From DALYDP01 sp964348685 (lineage in GTDB: Bacteria; Patescibacteriota; Gracilibacteria; Peribacterales; Peribacteraceae), in the NCBI GenBank assembly GCA_964348685.1, contig CAYGDM010000042.1, forward strand, positions 1 through 9,672: DNA of 9,672 nucleotides, in the 5' to 3' direction. Shown piece by piece: positions 5,928 to 9,672 of this stretch (position 1 is its first letter; the number at the start of each line of letters is the position of its first letter). The notes beneath the pieces are model-generated. The model was not told where the DNA came from. It was given only the letters and a program-made list of their open reading frames with translations, and made no database searches. A program made the translations under genes and the position numbers.

Positions 5928-6710
5928 ATGACAATCGACGTCTACTCCGCCACCGGCCAGAAAGGAAAGCAGCTCACGCTGCCTGAGTCGCTCTTCGGCC
6001 AGGATGTGAATTTCGGCCTCATGCACCAGGCGGTCGTCCGTCAGCAGAGCAGCCGCCGCCAGAGCCCCGCGCACGTTCTCACGCGTTCCGAGGTCAGCGG
6101 TTCCACGAAGAAGCTTTTCGAACAGAAGCACACCGGCCGCGCCCGCCGCGGTGACGTCCGTTCCCCGTCCCTTCGCGGTGGTGGTAAGGCATTCGGCCCC
6201 CGCAACGCGAAGAACTACGAGAAGGACATGCCGAAGAAGATGCGCCACGCCGCCCTCCGCTCCTGCCTTAGCCTCCAAGCCGGCAAGGGGATCGTTACCG
6301 GCCTCGAAGCCTTCGGCGACGCCATCAAGACAAAGACGCTCGTGACCCTCCTCGGCAAGATGTCGATCGAGAACGTCCGCAACGTCCTGATCGTCTCGAA
6401 GGGTGTGAACAAGCCGCTCGTGCTGTCCGCCCGCAACGTGCAGGGTGTCACGGTCGTCCCGGCCTCCTACCTCAACCCCGAAGCCGTTCTCCACGCCCGT
6501 CACCTCATCTTCCTCACGGATGCGATCGAGGAGGCCGATCAGATCTTCGGCAAGAAGCATGTCACGGCGAACACGGGAAAGACGAAAGAGCACGGAGGAC
6601 TCAAGTCCGAAGCACCGAAGAAGAAAGAGGCCGCTGTGAAGAAGGCCACGAAGGCAGCCGCCAAGAAGCCTGCTGCAAAAAAGAAAGCCACTTCTAAGAA
6701 ATCCGCCTAA
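5928..6710 (+). CDS. rplD: 50S ribosomal protein L4 with Lys/Ala-rich C-terminal tail
   Basis: The 260-residue product has an L4 core at about 1-208: the N-terminal strand MTIDVYSATG and the 23S rRNA-binding/exit-tunnel loop TGRARRGDVRSPSLRGGGKA (69-88). L4 helps form the exit-tunnel constriction and, in E. coli, represses its own operon. Residues 209-260 are an extension rich in Lys and Ala (PKKKEAAVKKATKAAAKK region) that the usual 200-207 residue bacterial L4 lacks; it is probably disordered and RNA-binding. The ATG follows the rplC stop by two bases (CC), with no clear ribosome-binding site, which suggests translational coupling. Confidence 0.96.
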   Translation: MTIDVYSATGQKGKQLTLPESLFGQDVNFGLMHQAVVRQQSSRRQSPAHVLTRSEVSGSTKKLFEQKHTGRARRGDVRSPSLRGGGKAFGPRNAKNYEKDMPKKMRHAALRSCLSLQAGKGIVTGLEAFGDAIKTKTLVTLLGKMSIENVRNVLIVSKGVNKPLVLSARNVQGVTVVPASYLNPEAVLHARHLIFLTDAIEEADQIFGKKHVTANTGKTKEHGGLKSEAPKKKEAAVKKATKAAAKKPAAKKKATSKKSA

Positions 6711-6716
6711 CACCCC

Positions 6717-7019
6717 ATGGAACTCTCCCGCATCATCATGGGCCAGATCGTGACGGAAAAGTCGGAGCGCCAGAAGGCGACCGGCCGCACCTACACGCTC
6801 CGCGTGCACCCCGACGCAACCAAGGTCGACGTCACCAAAGCCCTTGAAACGTACTTCGATGTTCAAGTCGACGGCGTCCGCATGGCATGGATCGTCCCGA
6901 AGACGCGCGCCCTCGGCGGCTCCCGCGTGCTCACGAAGCGCCACCGCAGCAAGCGCGCGTACGTCACTCTCGCATCCAAGAGCAAACTCCTCGATCTTAC
7001 CGCTTTCAAAGCTTCCTGA
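6717..7019 (+). CDS. rplW: 50S ribosomal protein L23
   Basis: The 100-residue product has normal length for L23, a 23S rRNA-binding protein at the tunnel exit and, by family knowledge, the docking site for trigger factor and SRP. Family features are IVTEKSERQ (11-19), YTLRVHPDATKVDVTKALE (26-44) and the basic RVLTKRHRSKRAYVTL (70-85). A six-base spacer CACCCC separates it from rplD. The stop is TGA (7017-7019), and the next gene, rplB, starts two codons later in the same frame. Confidence 0.95.
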   Translation: MELSRIIMGQIVTEKSERQKATGRTYTLRVHPDATKVDVTKALETYFDVQVDGVRMAWIVPKTRALGGSRVLTKRHRSKRAYVTLASKSKLLDLTAFKAS

Positions 7020-7025
7020 CCTCCC

Positions 7026-7868
7026 ATGTCGATCAAGCAGATGAAACCAACGACCCCCGGACGACGTCAGATGACGATCGCGGACTTCTCGGACCTNNNN
7101 NNNNNNGAAAAGGGCCTCGTGAAGGGCAAAAAGCGCACCTCCGGCCGTGACGGCAAAGGCCAGGTCTCCGTTCGCCACCGCGGCGGCGGCCACAAGCGCC
7201 TGCTCCGCGACGTCGACTTCCGCCAGCTCGATAAGGCGAACATCCAGGGCGTCGTCACCGCGATCGAATACGATCCGGGTCGCAGCGCGCGCATCATCCT
7301 CGTCCGGTACGCGGACGGCGAGAAGCGTTACCACCTCGCTCCCCAGGGCCTCAACGTCGGCGACACGGTCGTCTCCGGAGAGCGCACGAAAGTGAAGGTC
7401 GGCAACCGCATGCAGCTCCAGCACATCCCGGTCGGTTACAAAGTGTTTAACCTCGAGATGCAGGCAGGTAAGGGAGGCCAGATCGTTCGTTCCGCCGGTA
7501 CGGCCGCGACGCTCGTGGGTCTCGATGGCGACTTCGCCATCATCGAACTGCCGAGCGGAGAAATGCGCAAGATGCGCAAGGAATGCGCCGCCACGATCGG
7601 CATCACCTCCAACCCCGACCACAACCTCATCAACATCGGCAAGGCCGGCCGCATCCGCTGGATGGGTCGCCGTCCGCAGGTGCTTGGTACCGCGATGAAC
7701 GCGGTGGATCACCCGCACGGTGGTGGTGAAGGTCACACGTCGATCGGTCTCAAGGGACCGAAGACCCCGTGGGGCAAGAAGGCTCTCGGCGTGAAGACGC
7801 GCAAGTCGAAGAAGAAGTCGACAGGACTCATCATCCGCCGCCGTACCAAGAAGAATAAGAAGAAATAA
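7026..7868 (+). CDS. rplB: 50S ribosomal protein L2 (interrupted by a 10-base N run)
   Basis: The 280-codon product, counting the gap, matches L2 throughout. L2 is a core 23S rRNA-binding protein needed for subunit association and peptidyl transferase assembly. N-terminus: MSIKQMKPTTPGRRQMT; RNA-binding block VRHRGGGHKR (49-58); C-terminal motif MNAVDHPHGGGEG (224-236), which contains the histidine equivalent to E. coli His229; then TPWGKKALGVKTRK and a basic end RRRTKKNKKK. Frame is kept on both sides of the Ns at 7097-7106. The ATG lies six bases (CCTCCC) after the rplW stop, with no purine-rich ribosome-binding site. Confidence 0.96.
   Translation: MSIKQMKPTTPGRRQMTIADFSDXXXXEKGLVKGKKRTSGRDGKGQVSVRHRGGGHKRLLRDVDFRQLDKANIQGVVTAIEYDPGRSARIILVRYADGEKRYHLAPQGLNVGDTVVSGERTKVKVGNRMQLQHIPVGYKVFNLEMQAGKGGQIVRSAGTAATLVGLDGDFAIIELPSGEMRKMRKECAATIGITSNPDHNLINIGKAGRIRWMGRRPQVLGTAMNAVDHPHGGGEGHTSIGLKGPKTPWGKKALGVKTRKSKKKSTGLIIRRRTKKNKKK
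7097..7106. other. Assembly gap (10 N) inside rplB
   Basis: Ten Ns replace bases in the N-terminal part of L2, after ...TIADFSD and before EKGLVKG. L2 proteins usually have about six residues between these points (the ITKTxP region), whereas the visible codon plus Ns give four. The run is probably a placeholder, and the true gap is likely nearer 16 bases. Confidence 0.9.
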
Positions 7869-7887
7869 TCTTCTCTCCTAACCACCC

Positions 7888-8223
7888 ATGTCACGCTCCC
7901 TCAAGAAAGGCCCGAATATCGACTCCAAACTTCTGAAGAAGGTGGAGGCGATGATCGCGAAGAACGAGAAGAAGATTCTCAAGACGTGGGCGCGCGACTG
8001 CGATATCCCGCCGGAGTTCGTCGGATTCACCTTCGCGGTCCACAACGGCAAGGAATTCTTGCCGGTCTACGTCACGGAACAGATGGTCGGCCACAAACTT
8101 GGCGAGTTCTCCTGGACCACGAAGTTCAAGGCTCACGGTGGCAAGGCTGCCGCCGCTGAACCGGGCAAGGCTCCGCTCCCTCCGGGAATCTCCGCTCCCT
8201 CCGCTCCTGCCCCCGCTAAGTAA
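7888..8223 (+). CDS. rpsS: 30S ribosomal protein S19 with Ala/Pro-rich tail
   Basis: The 111-residue product is S19, a head protein that binds 16S rRNA with S13. It shows MSRSLKKGPNID at the start and EFVGFTFAVHNGKEFLPVYV (43-62), then TEQMVGHKLGEFSWT (63-77). The core ends near residue 85 (KAHGG); residues 86-111 form an Ala/Pro/Gly-rich extension ending SAPAPAK that longer bacterial homologues (about 92 residues) lack. The spacer from rplB is 19 bases, almost all pyrimidine, with no Shine-Dalgarno site. Confidence 0.96.
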   Translation: MSRSLKKGPNIDSKLLKKVEAMIAKNEKKILKTWARDCDIPPEFVGFTFAVHNGKEFLPVYVTEQMVGHKLGEFSWTTKFKAHGGKAAAAEPGKAPLPPGISAPSAPAPAK

Positions 8224-8241
8224 GCGATTTCTCTCCCACCC

Positions 8242-8721
8242 ATGAAAGCCTACCTCTACTCGGCCCGCATTGCTCCCAAGAAGGCGAACCTGATCGCCAC
8301 GTTGGTGCGTGGTTTGACGGTGGAAGAAGCGCTCACGCAGTTGGAGAAGACGAACAAGAAGGGCGCCCGCCTCGTCGAAAAGCTCATCGCCTCCGCCGCC
8401 GCCAACGCGGTGCACAACGACAAGCAGGTCCGCTCGCAGCTTCGTGTCGATTCCATCATCGTGAACCAGGGCATGGGTATGCGTCGCGGCGTGCCGATGG
8501 CGCGCGGCCGCATCCGCCCCATGCGCAAGTTCATGTCGCACATCGAAGTAACCCTCGGCCTCCTTACGGATGATATGGCCGCGAAGAAGAAGCCGAAATT
8601 GGGCTCCAAGGCTTCCCACGGTGCCAAGTCTCAGGTACAAGAGTCCGGCTCCAAAGAGAAGAAGCCCGCCGCCGCCAAGAAGGCTGCCTCCCCTAAGAAA
8701 GTTTCCTCTTCCTCCAAGTAA
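8242..8721 (+). CDS. rplV: 50S ribosomal protein L22 with Lys/Ser/Ala-rich tail
   Basis: The 159-residue product has an L22 core (1 to about 107): SARIAPKKANLIATLVRGLT (7-26), VEKLIASAAANAVHN (45-59), and the tunnel beta-hairpin segment around GMGMRRGVPMARGRIRPMRK (77-96) followed by SHIEVTLG. L22 lines the exit tunnel and contacts several 23S rRNA domains. Residues 108-159 form an extra tail rich in Lys, Ser and Ala, absent from the typical 110-residue protein. The spacer from rpsS is 18 bases and ends CTCCCACCC, with no purine-rich ribosome-binding site. Confidence 0.96.
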   Translation: MKAYLYSARIAPKKANLIATLVRGLTVEEALTQLEKTNKKGARLVEKLIASAAANAVHNDKQVRSQLRVDSIIVNQGMGMRRGVPMARGRIRPMRKFMSHIEVTLGLLTDDMAAKKKPKLGSKASHGAKSQVQESGSKEKKPAAAKKAASPKKVSSSSK

Positions 8722-8724
8722 CCC

Positions 8725-9405
8725 ATGGGTCAGAAAGTAAACCCCAACGGCTTCCGGATCGGGATCTTCAAATCCTGGCCCTCCACGTGGTTCGCCGAAG
8801 GAAAGGCCTTCCGCGACAACCTCTTGCAGGACGTACTCGTGAAGCGCCACATCAAGGCGAAGCTGAAGGAAGCGGGCATCAGCGAGATCCTCATCGAACG
8901 CGGGAAGAAGACGATGGTCACGATCAAGAGCAGCAAGCCCGGCATCATCATCGGTAAGCAGGGCGCCGCTATCGAAGACATCCGCAAAGAGCTCGATAAG
9001 AAATTCGGCGGAACGTCGTTCCAGGTCGAAGTGCAGGAAGTGCGCAACCCGGACGCCGACGCGGCCGTCATCGCCGAGAACGTGCAGATGCAGATCGAAC
9101 GCCGCATGCCGTATCGCCGCGCCGCCAAGCAGTCGATCGAGAAGGCCATGGCCTCCGGCGCCCTCGGCGTGAAGATCTCCCTCGCGGGCCGTCTCAACGG
9201 CGCTGAAATCGCACGCTCCGACACGTTCAAAGAAGGAAACATCCCTTTGCAGACTCTCCGCGCGGACATCCAGTTCGCACGCCGCCACGCGCTGACGAAG
9301 TACGGCACGATCGGCATCCAGGTGCACGTCTTCAAGGGAATGATTTTCAAGAACGCCCAACAGATGCAGTCGAACACACTTACGTCTCCCCAAAAGCAGC
9401 AATAA
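8725..9405 (+). CDS. rpsC: 30S ribosomal protein S3
   Basis: The 226-residue product has the usual length for S3, which lies at the mRNA entry tunnel and contributes to helicase activity. The N-terminus MGQKVNPNGFRIGI is diagnostic. The type II KH domain carries the GXXG loop in GIIIGKQGAAIEDI (73-86), and the C-terminal domain shows ISLAGRLNGAEIARSDTFKE (151-170) then GNIPLQTLRADIQF. The C-terminal end is short and Gln-rich (SPQKQQ). Only CCC separates its ATG from the rplV stop, so coupled translation is likely. Confidence 0.97.
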   Translation: MGQKVNPNGFRIGIFKSWPSTWFAEGKAFRDNLLQDVLVKRHIKAKLKEAGISEILIERGKKTMVTIKSSKPGIIIGKQGAAIEDIRKELDKKFGGTSFQVEVQEVRNPDADAAVIAENVQMQIERRMPYRRAAKQSIEKAMASGALGVKISLAGRLNGAEIARSDTFKEGNIPLQTLRADIQFARRHALTKYGTIGIQVHVFKGMIFKNAQQMQSNTLTSPQKQQ

Positions 9406-9417
9406 GCCCCCACTCCC

Positions 9418-9672
9418 ATGTTAGAACCCAAGAAACTCATCTACCGGAAGCCTCACCGCCAGCGCGGTCGTTTCCATGGCACGGCCCAAAAGGGCGCAAC
9501 GTTGGCCTTCGGGTCCATCGGATTGAAGTGCATTGAGGGCGGCGAAATCACGGCCCGTCAGATCGAAGCAGCCCGCAAAGCGATGACCCACTCCGTCCAG
9601 CGCGGCGGCAAGATCTGGATCCGCATCTTCCCGCACACGGCGGTCACGCGGAAGGCCGCCGAAGTGCCGATG
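9418..9672 (+). CDS. rplP: 50S ribosomal protein L16 (3' partial)
   Basis: ATG at 9418 opens a frame that continues through the window end, giving 85 residues of a protein that is normally about 135-140. It begins MLEPKKLIYRKPHRQRGRF and includes ATLAFGSIGLKCIEGG, ITARQIEAARKAMT and GGKIWIRIFPHTAVTRK, all diagnostic of L16, which binds 23S rRNA and helps organise the tRNA A site. The 12-base spacer after rpsC (GCCCCCACTCCC) again lacks a Shine-Dalgarno sequence. By the usual order rpmC and rpsQ should follow outside the window. Confidence 0.95.
   Translation, partial: MLEPKKLIYRKPHRQRGRFHGTAQKGATLAFGSIGLKCIEGGEITARQIEAARKAMTHSVQRGGKIWIRIFPHTAVTRKAAEVPM

Noticed and set aside
5769..7736. Very long minus-strand open frame opposite rplC, rplD, rplW and rplB
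   Set aside because: It is a mirror of C-ending codon use in highly expressed genes; it crosses the N run and resembles no family.
7891..9402. Minus-strand open frame of about 500 codons opposite rpsS, rplV and rpsC
   Set aside because: Antisense artefact of GC-rich third positions; the plus strand encodes unmistakable ribosomal proteins.

Overview
The window looks like a stretch of bacterial chromosome, most plausibly from a Candidate Phyla Radiation (Patescibacteria) lineage, perhaps of the Peregrinibacteria/Peribacteria type. This placement is inference from gene style, not from a decisive marker. The signs are a compact ribosomal protein cluster with tiny spacers, almost no Shine-Dalgarno sites inside the cluster, lysine-rich tails on ribosomal proteins, and a large cysteine-rich surface protein with a C-terminal membrane anchor. 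TGA is a true stop here (it ends rplW), so the recoded-UGA groups (Gracilibacteria, Absconditabacteria) are unlikely.

Layout. (1) 1-1625, plus strand: the 3' part of a gene for a secreted or surface protein. It has an extraordinary Arg-Ser repeat tract, two small Cys modules, four CGNG/CDDGN (DUF4215, Myxococcus-type cysteine-rich) repeats and a C-terminal membrane helix with a basic tail; the 5' end lies outside the window. (2) 1669-2140: a small DUF559 endonuclease-like gene bracketed by two GC-rich palindromic elements that are roughly inverted copies of each other; the right-hand one contains the gene's stop codon. It resembles a small mobile or repeat-associated cassette. (3) 2193-4331, minus strand: class II lysyl-tRNA synthetase fused in frame to a complete HD-superfamily metal-dependent phosphohydrolase domain. 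(4) 4379-5074, plus strand, divergent from lysS: an exported cyclophilin-type peptidyl-prolyl isomerase with a highly charged C-terminal tail. (5) 5075-5307: a 233-base intergenic region with a strong sigma-70-like promoter and a leader RNA with small hairpins. (6) 5308-9672: the S10-type ribosomal protein cluster rplC-rplD-rplW-rplB-rpsS-rplV-rpsC-rplP, in canonical order, with rplP cut by the window end. rpsJ (S10), normally first, is not directly upstream of rplC.

The ribosomal genes form one evident transcription unit, with spacers of 2 to 19 bases. A 10-base N run lies in rplB and its length is probably a placeholder. Apart from that gap no coding sequence is visibly broken. The most notable items are the LysRS-HD fusion, the repeat-flanked DUF559 gene, the Arg-Ser heptad surface protein, and the C-rich sequences directly before the ribosomal start codons where purine-rich ribosome-binding sites would be expected.
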